A stretch of 64,000 nucleotides of DNA. It comes from Pseudomonas guariconensis (GTDB lineage Bacteria; Pseudomonadota; Gammaproteobacteria; Pseudomonadales; Pseudomonadaceae). Below are positions 18,668 to 27,271 of the stretch, one piece after another. The stretch's first letter is position 1. The number at the start of each line of letters is the position of its first letter. Where the stretch lies: positions 1-64,000 of the forward strand of contig NZ_JAMYBK010000019.1 of the NCBI RefSeq assembly GCF_024127895.1, in the 5' to 3' direction. The notes under the pieces were generated by a model, which was not told where the DNA came from, did no database searches, and saw only the letters and a program-made list of their open reading frames with translations. A program made the position numbers and the translations under genes.

Positions 18668-19981
18668 ATGCAAGTTTCTGTTGAAAACACTTCCGCTCTC
18701 GAGCGTCGCATGACCATCGCCGTTCCGGCCGAGCGCGTCGAGACCGAAGTCAACAAGCGTCTGCAACAGACTGCCCGTCGCGCCAAGGTTCCAGGCTTCC
18801 GTCCTGGCAAAGTGCCTATGAGCGTGATCCGTCAGCGTTACGAAGACGCCGCCCGTCAGGAAGCCTTCGGTGACCTGGTCCAGGCTTCCTTCTATGAAGC
18901 CGTGGTCGAGCAGAAGCTGAACCCGGCTGGCGCCCCCGCGGTAGAGCCGAAGTCCTTCGAGAAGGGCAAGGACCTGGAATTCGTCGCCATCTTCGAAGTC
19001 TTCCCCGAGTTCACCGTTGCCGGTTTCGAGTCGATCAACGTCGAGCGCCTGAGCGCCGAAGTGGCCGACGCCGACCTGGACAACATGCTGGAAGTGCTGC
19101 GCAAGCAGAACGTGCGTTTCGAGGCCGTCGAGCGCGCCGCGCAGAACGACGACCAGGTCAACATCGACTTCGTCGGCAAGATCGACGGTGAAACCTTCGC
19201 CGGCGGTTCGGCCAAGGGCACCCAGCTGGTGCTGGGCTCCGGCCGCATGATCCCGGGCTTCGAAGACGGCCTGGTCGGCGCCAAGGCCGGTGAAGAGCGC
19301 GTCGTCAACGTGACCTTCCCCGAGGACTACCAGAACCTCGACCTGGCCGGCAAGGCCGCCGAGTTCACCATCACCGTCAACAGCGTCGCTGCTCCGCAAC
19401 TGCCGGAATTGAACGAAGAGTTCTTCGCCCAGTTCGGCATCAAGGAGTCTACCCTGGAAGGTTTCCGCGCCGAAGTCCGCAAGAACATGGAGCGCGAGCT
19501 GCGCCAGGCGATCAAGGCCAAGGTCAAGAACCAGGTCATGGACGGTCTGTTGGCCGCCAACCCGATCGAAGTGCCCAAGGCGCTGCTGGAAAACGAAGTC
19601 AACCGTCTGCGCGTGCAGGCCGTCCAGCAGTTCGGTGGCAACATCAAGCCAGAGCAACTGCCGGCCGAGCTGTTCGAAGAGCAGGCCAAGCGTCGCGTGG
19701 TCCTGGGCCTGATCGTCGCCGAAGTGGTCAAGCAATTCGAGCTCAAGCCGGACGAAGCCAAGGTTCGCGAGATGATCGAGGAAATGGCCTCGGCCTACCA
19801 AGAGCCTGAGCAGGTCATCTCCTGGTACTACAAGAACGACCAGCAGCTGAACGAAGTCCGTTCGGTTGTGCTGGAAGAACAAGTTGTAGATACTGTCCTG
19901 CAGAAAGCGACTGTGACCGACAAGTCGGTCTCGTACGAGGAAGCCGTCAAGCCAGCGCAGGCACCTGCCGCCGCTGAGTGA
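18668..19981 (+). CDS. tig: Trigger factor
   Basis: A 437-residue ribosome-associated chaperone and prolyl isomerase that binds nascent chains at the exit tunnel. The ATG at 18668 follows GAGGA. The ribosome-binding signature GFRPGKVP is at about residues 43-50. The FKBP-like isomerase domain spans about 150-245 (VNIDFVGKIDGETFAGG), and a long helical C-terminal arm follows. Its neighbours clpP, clpX and lon make this the classical protein-quality-control block. A stable hairpin separates it from clpP. Confidence 0.98.
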   Translation: MQVSVENTSALERRMTIAVPAERVETEVNKRLQQTARRAKVPGFRPGKVPMSVIRQRYEDAARQEAFGDLVQASFYEAVVEQKLNPAGAPAVEPKSFEKGKDLEFVAIFEVFPEFTVAGFESINVERLSAEVADADLDNMLEVLRKQNVRFEAVERAAQNDDQVNIDFVGKIDGETFAGGSAKGTQLVLGSGRMIPGFEDGLVGAKAGEERVVNVTFPEDYQNLDLAGKAAEFTITVNSVAAPQLPELNEEFFAQFGIKESTLEGFRAEVRKNMERELRQAIKAKVKNQVMDGLLAANPIEVPKALLENEVNRLRVQAVQQFGGNIKPEQLPAELFEEQAKRRVVLGLIVAEVVKQFELKPDEAKVREMIEEMASAYQEPEQVISWYYKNDQQLNEVRSVVLEEQVVDTVLQKATVTDKSVSYEEAVKPAQAPAAAE

Positions 19982-20004
19982 TTTCCTCCCTCGTAGGAAA
20001 CCCC

Positions 20005-20032
20005 CACAAGCCAGCCTTCGCGCTGGCTTGTG
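20005..20032 (+). terminator. Hairpin between tig and clpP
   Basis: An 11-base-pair stem CACAAGCCAGC / GCTGGCTTGTG with a six-base loop. No T-run follows, so it is more likely a partial terminator or mRNA processing/stability element than a full stop. Confidence 0.5.
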
Positions 20033-20071
20033 CGTATTCAAGCCATGACTATTTGGGAGTGAGTGCAGGAC

Positions 20072-20713
20072 ATGTCCCGCAATTCTTATATTCAGCAGAG
20101 CTCTGACATCCAGGCCGCAGGCGGCCTGGTCCCGATGGTTATCGAGCAGTCCGCCCGTGGCGAGCGCGCCTACGACATCTACTCGCGCCTGTTGAAGGAG
20201 CGGGTGATCTTCCTGGTCGGCCCCGTCGAGGACTACATGGCCAACCTGGTAGTGGCGCAACTGCTGTTCCTTGAAGCGGAAAACCCGGACAAGGATATCC
20301 ATCTGTACATCAACTCGCCGGGTGGCTCGGTCACTGCCGGGATGTCGATCTACGACACCATGCAGTTCATCAAGCCGGACGTCTCGACCATCTGCATCGG
20401 CCAGGCCTGCAGCATGGGCGCCTTCCTGCTGGCTGCCGGTGCCCGTGGCAAGCGTCACTGCCTGCCGAACTCGCGCGTGATGATCCACCAGCCGCTCGGC
20501 GGCTTCCAGGGCCAGGCGACCGACATCGAGATCCATGCCCAGGAAATCCTCAACATCAAGGCGCGCCTGAACGAGCTGCTGGCCTACCACACCGGCCAGG
20601 ACCTCGAGACCATCAAGCGCGACACCGAACGCGACAACTTCATGAGCGCCTCGCGCGCGGCCGAGTACGGCCTGATCGACTCGGTCTACGACAAGCGGCA
20701 ACTGGCGTCCTGA
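20072..20713 (+). CDS. clpP: ATP-dependent Clp protease proteolytic subunit
   Basis: A 213-residue serine peptidase forming the barrel that works with ClpX (and ClpA). The ATG at 20072 gives the usual length; a GTG at 20063 in frame has a reasonable ribosome site and would add three residues. The nucleophile is Ser114 in CSMGAF and the base His139 in MIHQPLGG. The aspartate is in TERD, near residue 188. The glycine-rich INSPGGSVTAG segment shapes the oxyanion region. clpX follows 108 bases downstream. Confidence 0.97.
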   Translation: MSRNSYIQQSSDIQAAGGLVPMVIEQSARGERAYDIYSRLLKERVIFLVGPVEDYMANLVVAQLLFLEAENPDKDIHLYINSPGGSVTAGMSIYDTMQFIKPDVSTICIGQACSMGAFLLAAGARGKRHCLPNSRVMIHQPLGGFQGQATDIEIHAQEILNIKARLNELLAYHTGQDLETIKRDTERDNFMSASRAAEYGLIDSVYDKRQLAS

Positions 20714-20759
20714 ACCAAGGTGCCAGAGCGGGTGGGCGCGGAATGCGCCTACCTGCGGA

Positions 20760-20788
20760 CTTGAAAAAGCCCGCGATTGCCTTCATCT
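20760..20788 (+). promoter_or_regulatory. Candidate heat-shock (sigma-32) promoter of clpX
   Basis: CTTGAAA followed after 14 bases by CTTCATCT resembles CTTGAAA-N13-CCCCATNT. It lies in the clpP-clpX gap, about 33 bases before the clpX start. The -35 is perfect, the -10 partial. Confidence 0.4.
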
Positions 20789-20821
20789 TGTGTTTCATGC
20801 CTACCGGATTGGATCGATCGA

Positions 20822-22105
20822 ATGACTGACACCCGTAACGGCGAGGACAGCGGCAAATTGCTCTATTGCTCCTTCTGCGGCAAAAGCCAGCACGAAGTGC
20901 GCAAATTGATTGCCGGGCCCTCGGTATTTATCTGCGACGAGTGCGTCGACCTGTGCAACGACATCATCCGTGAGGAGGTGCAGGAAGCCCAGGCCGAGAG
21001 CAACGCGCACAAATTGCCATCGCCGAAAGAAATCAGCGGCATCCTGGACCAGTACGTCATTGGTCAGGAGCGCGCGAAGAAGGTGCTGTCCGTAGCGGTG
21101 TACAACCACTACAAGCGCCTGAACCAGCGTGACAAGAAGGGCGACGAAGTCGAACTCGGCAAGAGCAACATCCTGCTGATCGGGCCGACCGGCTCGGGCA
21201 AGACCCTGCTCGCCGAAACCCTTGCACGCCTGTTGAACGTACCGTTCACGATTGCCGACGCCACCACCCTGACCGAAGCCGGCTACGTGGGCGAGGACGT
21301 CGAGAACATCATCCAGAAACTGCTGCAGAAGTGCGACTACGACGTGGAAAAGGCCCAGATGGGCATCGTCTACATCGACGAGATCGACAAGATCTCGCGC
21401 AAGTCGGACAACCCGTCCATCACCCGTGACGTCTCGGGCGAGGGCGTGCAGCAGGCACTGCTGAAGCTGATCGAGGGCACCGTGGCCTCCGTGCCGCCCC
21501 AGGGTGGCCGCAAGCACCCGCAACAGGAATTCCTGCAGGTCGATACCCGCAACATCCTGTTCATCTGCGGTGGCGCGTTCTCGGGCCTGGAAAAGGTCAT
21601 CCAGAACCGCTCCACCAAGGGTGGTATCGGTTTTGGTGCGGAAGTGCGCAGCAAGCAGGAAGGCAAGAAGGTTGGCGAGTCCCTGCGCGAGGTCGAGCCG
21701 GACGATCTGGTCAAGTTCGGCCTGATCCCCGAGTTCGTCGGCCGTCTGCCGGTGCTGGCGACCCTCGACGAGCTGGACGAGGCGGCGCTGATGCAGATCC
21801 TCACCGAGCCGAAGAACGCCCTGACCAAGCAGTACGCCAAGCTGTTCGAGATGGAAGACGTCGACCTGGAGTTCCGCAGCGATGCGCTCAAGGCCGTTGC
21901 CCGCAAGGCCCTGGAGCGCAAGACCGGCGCCCGTGGCCTGCGTTCGATCCTCGAGGGCGTGCTGCTCGACACCATGTACGAGATCCCTTCGCAGAAGGAC
22001 GTCTCCAAGGTGGTGATCGACGAGAGCGTCATCGATGGCACCTCGCAGCCGCTGCTGATCTACGAGAACAGCGAGCCGCAGGCCAAGGCCGCGCCTGACG
22101 CCTGA
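20822..22105 (+). CDS. clpX: Clp protease ATP-binding subunit ClpX
   Basis: A 427-residue AAA+ unfoldase that feeds substrates to ClpP. The N-terminal zinc-binding domain has its two cysteine pairs (CSFC and CDEC, residues about 15-40). Walker A is GPTGSGKT (121-128), and Walker B lies in IVYIDEIDKI. The ClpP-contacting loop and the pore loop GYVGEDVE are present. The ATG at 20822 is the conserved MTDTRNGED start. A strong terminator follows the gene. Confidence 0.98.
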   Translation: MTDTRNGEDSGKLLYCSFCGKSQHEVRKLIAGPSVFICDECVDLCNDIIREEVQEAQAESNAHKLPSPKEISGILDQYVIGQERAKKVLSVAVYNHYKRLNQRDKKGDEVELGKSNILLIGPTGSGKTLLAETLARLLNVPFTIADATTLTEAGYVGEDVENIIQKLLQKCDYDVEKAQMGIVYIDEIDKISRKSDNPSITRDVSGEGVQQALLKLIEGTVASVPPQGGRKHPQQEFLQVDTRNILFICGGAFSGLEKVIQNRSTKGGIGFGAEVRSKQEGKKVGESLREVEPDDLVKFGLIPEFVGRLPVLATLDELDEAALMQILTEPKNALTKQYAKLFEMEDVDLEFRSDALKAVARKALERKTGARGLRSILEGVLLDTMYEIPSQKDVSKVVIDESVIDGTSQPLLIYENSEPQAKAAPDA

Positions 22106-22126
22106 GTCGGAGCGTGACAGCGTGCA

Positions 22127-22158
22127 AGAAAGGGGCCTACGGGCCCCTTTCTGCTTTT
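22127..22158 (+). terminator. Rho-independent terminator after clpX
   Basis: Stem AGAAAGGGGCC / GGGCCCCTTTCT with a TAC loop, followed by TGCTTTTCC. Confidence 0.8.
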
Positions 22159-22170
22159 CCTATCTCAACG

Positions 22171-22200
22171 CTTGTATTTTCCCGGGCCTGCCCCCACATT
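22171..22200 (+). promoter_or_regulatory. Candidate heat-shock (sigma-32) promoter of lon
   Basis: CTTGTAT, 13 bases, CCCCCACATT resembles the sigma-32 consensus (CTTGAAA, CCCCATNT). It is about 60 bases upstream of the lon start, right after the clpX terminator, where a lon promoter is required. Confidence 0.5.
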
Positions 22201-22258
22201 AGGTCCAAGCATCATTTCCACCGGTTTCCGGCCACAAGGCCGCTGTAGAGGCGAAATC

Positions 22259-24655
22259 ATGAAGACCACCCTCGACTTGCCTCTTTTGCCATTGCGCGAT
22301 GTCGTAGTCTACCCGCACATGGTCATCCCGCTGTTCGTGGGGCGTGAGAAGTCCATCGAAGCCCTCGAGGCCGCGATGACGGGCGAGAAGCAGATCCTCC
22401 TGCTGGCCCAGAAGAATCCAGCCGACGACGATCCGGGCGAAGACGCCCTGTATCGTGTCGGCACCATCGCTACCGTTCTGCAACTGCTGAAGCTGCCCGA
22501 TGGCACCGTCAAGGTGCTGGTCGAGGGCGAGCAGCGCGGTGCGGTCGAGCGTTTCAGCGAAGTGGACGGGCACGTGCGTGCCGAAGTCAGCCTGATCGAC
22601 GAGGTCGAGGCGCCCGAGCGCGAGTCGGAAGTCTTCGTGCGCAGCCTGCTCTCGCAGTTCGAGCAATACGTGCAGTTGGGCAAGAAGGTCCCGGCCGAAG
22701 TGCTGTCCTCGCTCAACAGCATCGAGGAGCCGGGGCGCCTGGTCGATACCATGGCCGCGCACATGGCGCTGAAGATCGAGCAGAAGCAGGAGATCCTCGA
22801 GATCGTCGACCTGCCAACCCGCGTCGAGCATGTCCTGGCGCTGCTGGATGCGGAAATCGACCTGTTGCAGGTGGAGAAGCGCATCCGTGGCCGGGTCAAG
22901 AAGCAGATGGAGCGCAGCCAGCGCGAGTACTACCTGAATGAGCAGATGAAGGCCATTCAGAAGGAGCTCGGCGATGGCGACGAAGGGCACAACGAGGTCG
23001 AGGAGCTGAAAAAGCGTATCGACGCTGCCGGCCTGCCCAAGGACGCCCTGGCCAAGGCCCAGGCCGAGCTGAACAAGCTCAAGCAGATGTCGCCGATGTC
23101 TGCCGAGGCCACCGTGGTCCGCTCGTACCTCGACTGGCTGGTGCAGGTGCCGTGGAAGGCCCAGAGCAAGGTGCGCCTGGACCTGGCCAAGGCCGAGGAG
23201 ATCCTCGATGCCGACCATTACGGCCTGGAGGAGGTCAAGGAGCGCATCCTCGAGTACCTCGCCGTGCAGAAGCGCGTCAAGAAGATCCGTGGCCCGGTAC
23301 TGTGCCTGGTCGGCCCGCCCGGGGTCGGCAAGACCTCCCTGGCCGAGTCCATCGCCTCCGCCACCAACCGCAAGTTCGTACGCATGGCCCTGGGCGGCGT
23401 GCGTGACGAAGCCGAGATTCGTGGTCACCGGCGGACCTACATCGGTTCGATGCCGGGCCGCCTGATCCAGAAGATGACCAAGGTGGGCGTGCGCAACCCG
23501 CTGTTCCTGCTCGACGAGATCGACAAGATGGGCAGCGACATGCGTGGCGACCCGGCCTCGGCGTTGCTGGAGGTGCTCGACCCCGAGCAGAACCACAATT
23601 TCAACGATCACTACCTGGAGGTCGACTACGACCTTTCGGACGTGATGTTCCTGTGCACCTCGAACTCGATGAACATCCCGCCGGCGCTGCTCGACCGTAT
23701 GGAGATCATTCGCCTGCCTGGCTACACCGAGGACGAGAAGGTCAACATCGCGGTCAAGTACCTGACGCCCAAGCAGGTCAAGGCCAATGGCCTGAAGAAG
23801 GACGAGCTGGAGATCGATGTTTCGGCGATCCGCGACATCATCCGCTACTACACCCGTGAAGCGGGCGTGCGGGGCCTGGAGCGGCAGATCGCCAAGGTCT
23901 GCCGCAAGGTGGTCAAGGAACACGCCGGCCAGAAGCAGGTGAAGGTCAAGGTCACCAGCGAGCAGCTCGAGCACTTGCTCGGCGTGCGCAAGTTCCGCTA
24001 CGGCCTGGCCGAGCAGCAGGACCAGATCGGCCAGGTCACCGGCCTTGCCTGGACCCAGGTGGGCGGCGAGCTGCTGACCATCGAGGCGGTGGTCATCCCC
24101 GGCAAGGGCCAGTTGATCAAGACCGGCTCGCTCGGCGACGTCATGGTCGAATCGATCACCGCGGCGCAGACCGTGGTGCGCAGCCGCGCGCGCAGCCTGG
24201 GCATCGCTGCCGATTTCCACGAGAAGCACGACGTGCACATCCACATGCCCGAGGGCGCCACGCCCAAGGATGGCCCTAGCGCCGGCATCGGCATGTGCAC
24301 CGCGCTGGTCTCGGCGCTGACCCAGATCCCGGTACGTGCCGACGTGGCCATGACCGGCGAAATCACCCTGCGCGGCCAGGTCCTGGCCATCGGCGGGCTG
24401 AAGGAAAAGCTGCTGGCGGCGCACCGCGGTGGGATCAAGACGGTCATCATTCCCGAGGAAAATGTCCGCGACCTGAAGGAGATTCCGGAAAACATCAAAG
24501 AGGATCTTCAGATCAAACCGGTCAAATGGATTGACGAAGTCCTCCAAATTGCGCTGCAATACGCCCCGGAGCCCTTGCCAGATGTGGCTCCGGAGATTGT
24601 CGCGAAAGATGAAAAGCGCGACGGCGATGCTAAGGAAAGAATCAGCACGCACTAG
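22259..24655 (+). CDS. lon: ATP-dependent protease Lon
   Basis: A 798-residue single-chain AAA+ protease that degrades damaged proteins and short-lived regulators. GAGG precedes the ATG. The N-terminal LON substrate-binding domain spans about residues 8-200, followed by a coiled-coil. Walker A is GPPGVGKT (352-359) and Walker B lies in FLLDEIDKM. The catalytic dyad is Ser674 (DGPSAGIG) with Lys717 (GGLKEKLL). The length matches bacterial LonA. hupB follows with its own strong promoter, as in many proteobacteria. Confidence 0.98.
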   Translation: MKTTLDLPLLPLRDVVVYPHMVIPLFVGREKSIEALEAAMTGEKQILLLAQKNPADDDPGEDALYRVGTIATVLQLLKLPDGTVKVLVEGEQRGAVERFSEVDGHVRAEVSLIDEVEAPERESEVFVRSLLSQFEQYVQLGKKVPAEVLSSLNSIEEPGRLVDTMAAHMALKIEQKQEILEIVDLPTRVEHVLALLDAEIDLLQVEKRIRGRVKKQMERSQREYYLNEQMKAIQKELGDGDEGHNEVEELKKRIDAAGLPKDALAKAQAELNKLKQMSPMSAEATVVRSYLDWLVQVPWKAQSKVRLDLAKAEEILDADHYGLEEVKERILEYLAVQKRVKKIRGPVLCLVGPPGVGKTSLAESIASATNRKFVRMALGGVRDEAEIRGHRRTYIGSMPGRLIQKMTKVGVRNPLFLLDEIDKMGSDMRGDPASALLEVLDPEQNHNFNDHYLEVDYDLSDVMFLCTSNSMNIPPALLDRMEIIRLPGYTEDEKVNIAVKYLTPKQVKANGLKKDELEIDVSAIRDIIRYYTREAGVRGLERQIAKVCRKVVKEHAGQKQVKVKVTSEQLEHLLGVRKFRYGLAEQQDQIGQVTGLAWTQVGGELLTIEAVVIPGKGQLIKTGSLGDVMVESITAAQTVVRSRARSLGIAADFHEKHDVHIHMPEGATPKDGPSAGIGMCTALVSALTQIPVRADVAMTGEITLRGQVLAIGGLKEKLLAAHRGGIKTVIIPEENVRDLKEIPENIKEDLQIKPVKWIDEVLQIALQYAPEPLPDVAPEIVAKDEKRDGDAKERISTH

Positions 24656-24680
24656 TACGTATTTCGCTGGGGGGCTTTCC

Positions 24681-24710
24681 TTGACAGTTTTTTCGGGCCC
24701 TTGTTATAAA
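24681..24710 (+). promoter_or_regulatory. Sigma-70 promoter of hupB
   Basis: A perfect TTGACA and a good TATAAA are separated by 18 bases, ending about 98 bases upstream of the hupB start. A T-rich stretch lies between them. Confidence 0.75.
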
Positions 24711-24808
24711 GCGGCACGCCAGTGTCAACAGGCCGCCCAGCGCTCGTTTCATAAGCTTTTCATTAAATACTTAGAAACAAACTCAATAGAGATATAAGGG
24801 GACTTAGA

Positions 24809-25081
24809 GTGAACAAGTCGGAACTGATTGACGCTATTGCCGCATCCGCTGACATCCCGAAAGCTGTAGCCGGCCGTGCGCTGGACGCAGTCATCGAATC
24901 CGTCACCGGCGCCCTGAAGCAAGGTGACGATGTTGTACTGGTTGGCTTCGGTACCTTCTCGGTCAAGGAGCGCGCCGAGCGTACCGGCCGCAACCCGCAG
25001 ACCGGCAAGGCGATCAAGATCGCTGCCGCCAAGGTTCCAGGTTTCAAGGCTGGCAAGGGCCTGAAAGACGCCGTCAACTAA
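24809..25081 (+). CDS. hupB: DNA-binding protein HU-beta
   Basis: A 90-residue nucleoid protein that bends and compacts DNA as a dimer. The start is a GTG preceded by AAGGGG. The family signature GFGTFSVKERAERTGRNPQT with the DNA-inserting proline arm is at about residues 46-65. It is highly expressed in this family, consistent with the near-consensus promoter upstream. A strong terminator separates it from ppiD. Confidence 0.98.
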   Translation: MNKSELIDAIAASADIPKAVAGRALDAVIESVTGALKQGDDVVLVGFGTFSVKERAERTGRNPQTGKAIKIAAAKVPGFKAGKGLKDAVN

Positions 25082-25167
25082 GTCGTCTCTTTCAGCCGGA
25101 CCTGGTCACGCCAGGCCCGACCGCGTGACGAAGGGGGCGCAAACGTTCCCGTTGGCACGCTCGCTTT

Positions 25168-25201
25168 GAAAAGGCGCATCCACAGGATGCGCCTTTCTTC
25201 T
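25168..25201 (+). terminator. Rho-independent terminator after hupB
   Basis: Stem AAAGGCGCATCC / GGATGCGCCTTT with an ACA loop, followed by CTTCTAT. Confidence 0.75.
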
Positions 25202-25264
25202 ATCAGGATTCTACCCACGCTCCGCGGTTGTCGACGCAGTGGTACAACCGTTTCTGGGGGACGC

Positions 25265-27136
25265 ATGCTGCAGAATATCAGGGACAATTCACAAGGTTGG
25301 ATTGCCAAGACCATCATCGGCCTTATCGTCGTGCTGATGGCGCTGACCGGCTTCGAGGCCATTTTCCAGGCCACCAGCCATAGCCAGGACGCCGCCAAGG
25401 TGAACGGCCAGACCATCAGCCAGAACGAGCTGAGCCAGGCTGTCGACATGCAGCGCCGCCAGCTGATGCAACAGCTGGGCAAGGATTTCGACCCAGCGCT
25501 GCTGGACGAGAAAATGCTGCGCGAAGCCGCGCTCAAGGGGCTGATCGACCGCAAGCTGCTGTTGCAGGGCGCCGAGGATGCCAAGTTCGCCTTTTCCGAG
25601 GCCGCGCTGGATCAGTTGATCCTGCAGACGCCAGAGTTCCAGGTCGACGGCAAGTTCAGTGCCGAACGATTCGACTCGGTCATTCGCCAGATGGGCTACG
25701 GGCGCATGCAGTTCCGCGAGATGCTGGCCGAGGAAATGCTCATCGGGCAGCTGCGCACCGGCCTTGCCGGCAGCAGCTTCGTCACCGACAAGCAGGTCGA
25801 GGCCTTCGCCCGCCTGGAGAAACAGACCCGCGACTTCGCCTCGCTGACCTTCAAGGCCGACGCGGCCGTGGCCCACGTCAGCGACGACGAGGTCAAGGCG
25901 CACTACGACCAGCACGCCAAGGAGTTCATGACCCCCGACCAGGTGGTCATCGACTACATCGAGCTGAAGAAGTCGGCCTTCTTCGACCAGGTCACGGTCG
26001 ACGAGGACGCGCTCAGGAACCTCTACGAGAAGGAAATCGCCAACCTGGCCGAACAACGCCATGCCGCGCACATCCTCATCGAGGTCGACGACAAGACCTC
26101 CGATGCCCAGGCCAAGGCCCGCATCGAGGAAATCCAGCAGCGCCTGGCCAAGGGTGAAGACTTCGCCGCGCTGGCCAAGGAGTTCTCCCAGGATCCGGGT
26201 TCGGCCAGCAGTGGCGGTGACCTGGGTTTCGCAGGCCCCGGCGTCTATGACCCGGCCTTCGAGGAGGCGCTGTACAAGCTGGGCGAGGGGCAGGTCTCGG
26301 CGCCGGTGCGTACCGAGTTCGGCTACCACCTGATCAAGCTGTTGGGCGTCGAGGCGCCGGAAGTACCGACCTTCGCCAGCCTGCAGGACAAGCTGACCCG
26401 CGAGCTTAAGACCCAGCAGGTCGAGCAGCGCTTCGTGGAAGTGACCAAGCAGTTGGAAGATGCTGCCTTCGAGGCGTCCGACCTGGCCCAGCCGGCCCAG
26501 GACCTGGGCTTGAAGGTACAGACCTCGGCGCCGTTCGGTCGTGAAGGCGGCGAAGGCATCACTGCCAACCGTGCGGTGATTCAGGCCGCCTTCAGCGAGG
26601 AGGTGCTGGACGAAGGCGCCAACAGCAACGCCATCGAGCTGGACCCGGAGACCGTGGTCGTGCTGCGCGTCAAGGAGCATCGCAAGCCCGAGCAACTGCC
26701 GCTGGACGCCGTGGCCAAGAGCATCCACGAGCACCTGGCCAAGGAGAAGGCGATCGCCGAGCTCAAGGCCAAGGCCGACAAGCTGATTGCCGAACTGCGT
26801 GATGGCTCCCGGACGCCGGACGCTGCGGTCGAGGGCCAGGCCTGGAAGGTCCAGGAGGCCGTCACCCGTGGCCAGGACGGTATCGACCCGGCTGAACTGC
26901 AGGCGGTGTTCCGCCTGGCCAAGCCCGAGGCCAAGGACAAGCCGGTCTATGGCAGCGTGGTCCTGGCCGATGGCAGCCTGGTGCTGCTGCAGCTCAAGGG
27001 CGTCAACGAAGGTGCCGCGGCTACCGACGAGGAGAAGGAGCAGATCCGTCGCTACCTCGCCTCGCGCGCTGGCCAGCAGGATTTCGCGGCCTACCGCAAG
27101 CAGCTGGAAGCCAACGCCGAGATCACTCGCTACTGA
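25265..27136 (+). CDS. ppiD: Periplasmic folding chaperone / parvulin-like PpiD
   Basis: A 623-residue protein anchored in the inner membrane by one helix (about residues 15-33, IIGLIVVLMALTGFEAIF), with the bulk in the periplasm. It helps newly exported proteins at the Sec translocon. N- and C-terminal SurA-like chaperone segments flank a parvulin domain at about residues 260-360 (AAHILIEVDDKT, GGDLGFAGPG, FGYHLIKL). The ATG at 25265 follows GGGGGAC. The location downstream of lon and hupB is conserved among gamma-proteobacteria. A clear terminator follows. Confidence 0.96.
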   Translation: MLQNIRDNSQGWIAKTIIGLIVVLMALTGFEAIFQATSHSQDAAKVNGQTISQNELSQAVDMQRRQLMQQLGKDFDPALLDEKMLREAALKGLIDRKLLLQGAEDAKFAFSEAALDQLILQTPEFQVDGKFSAERFDSVIRQMGYGRMQFREMLAEEMLIGQLRTGLAGSSFVTDKQVEAFARLEKQTRDFASLTFKADAAVAHVSDDEVKAHYDQHAKEFMTPDQVVIDYIELKKSAFFDQVTVDEDALRNLYEKEIANLAEQRHAAHILIEVDDKTSDAQAKARIEEIQQRLAKGEDFAALAKEFSQDPGSASSGGDLGFAGPGVYDPAFEEALYKLGEGQVSAPVRTEFGYHLIKLLGVEAPEVPTFASLQDKLTRELKTQQVEQRFVEVTKQLEDAAFEASDLAQPAQDLGLKVQTSAPFGREGGEGITANRAVIQAAFSEEVLDEGANSNAIELDPETVVVLRVKEHRKPEQLPLDAVAKSIHEHLAKEKAIAELKAKADKLIAELRDGSRTPDAAVEGQAWKVQEAVTRGQDGIDPAELQAVFRLAKPEAKDKPVYGSVVLADGSLVLLQLKGVNEGAAATDEEKEQIRRYLASRAGQQDFAAYRKQLEANAEITRY

Positions 27137-27150
27137 GTGCATCCCTCCAA

Positions 27151-27186
27151 CGAAACAGGCCGCGTATGCGGCCTGTTTCGTTTCTG
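27151..27186 (+). terminator. Terminator after ppiD
   Basis: A perfect 12-base-pair stem GAAACAGGCCGC / GCGGCCTGTTTC with a GTAT loop, followed by GTTTCTG. Confidence 0.8.
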
Positions 27187-27216
27187 TCCCAGTGCTACCT
27201 GTCCCGGTCCATTCTT

Positions 27217-27249
27217 GGGGCTGCTTTGCAGCCCATCGCCGGCAAGCCG
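27217..27249. repeat. Partial REP unit
   Basis: GGGGCTGCTTTGCAGCCC followed by ATCGCCGGCAAGCC, with the CTCCCACA tail missing. Confidence 0.7.
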
Positions 27250-27271
27250 AACACCTTGAGCTTCCGCGGGC

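Noticed and set aside
22199..24652. An 817-codon open frame antisense to lon
   Set aside because: Mirror of the lon codon bias, with no ribosome site or recognisable domain.
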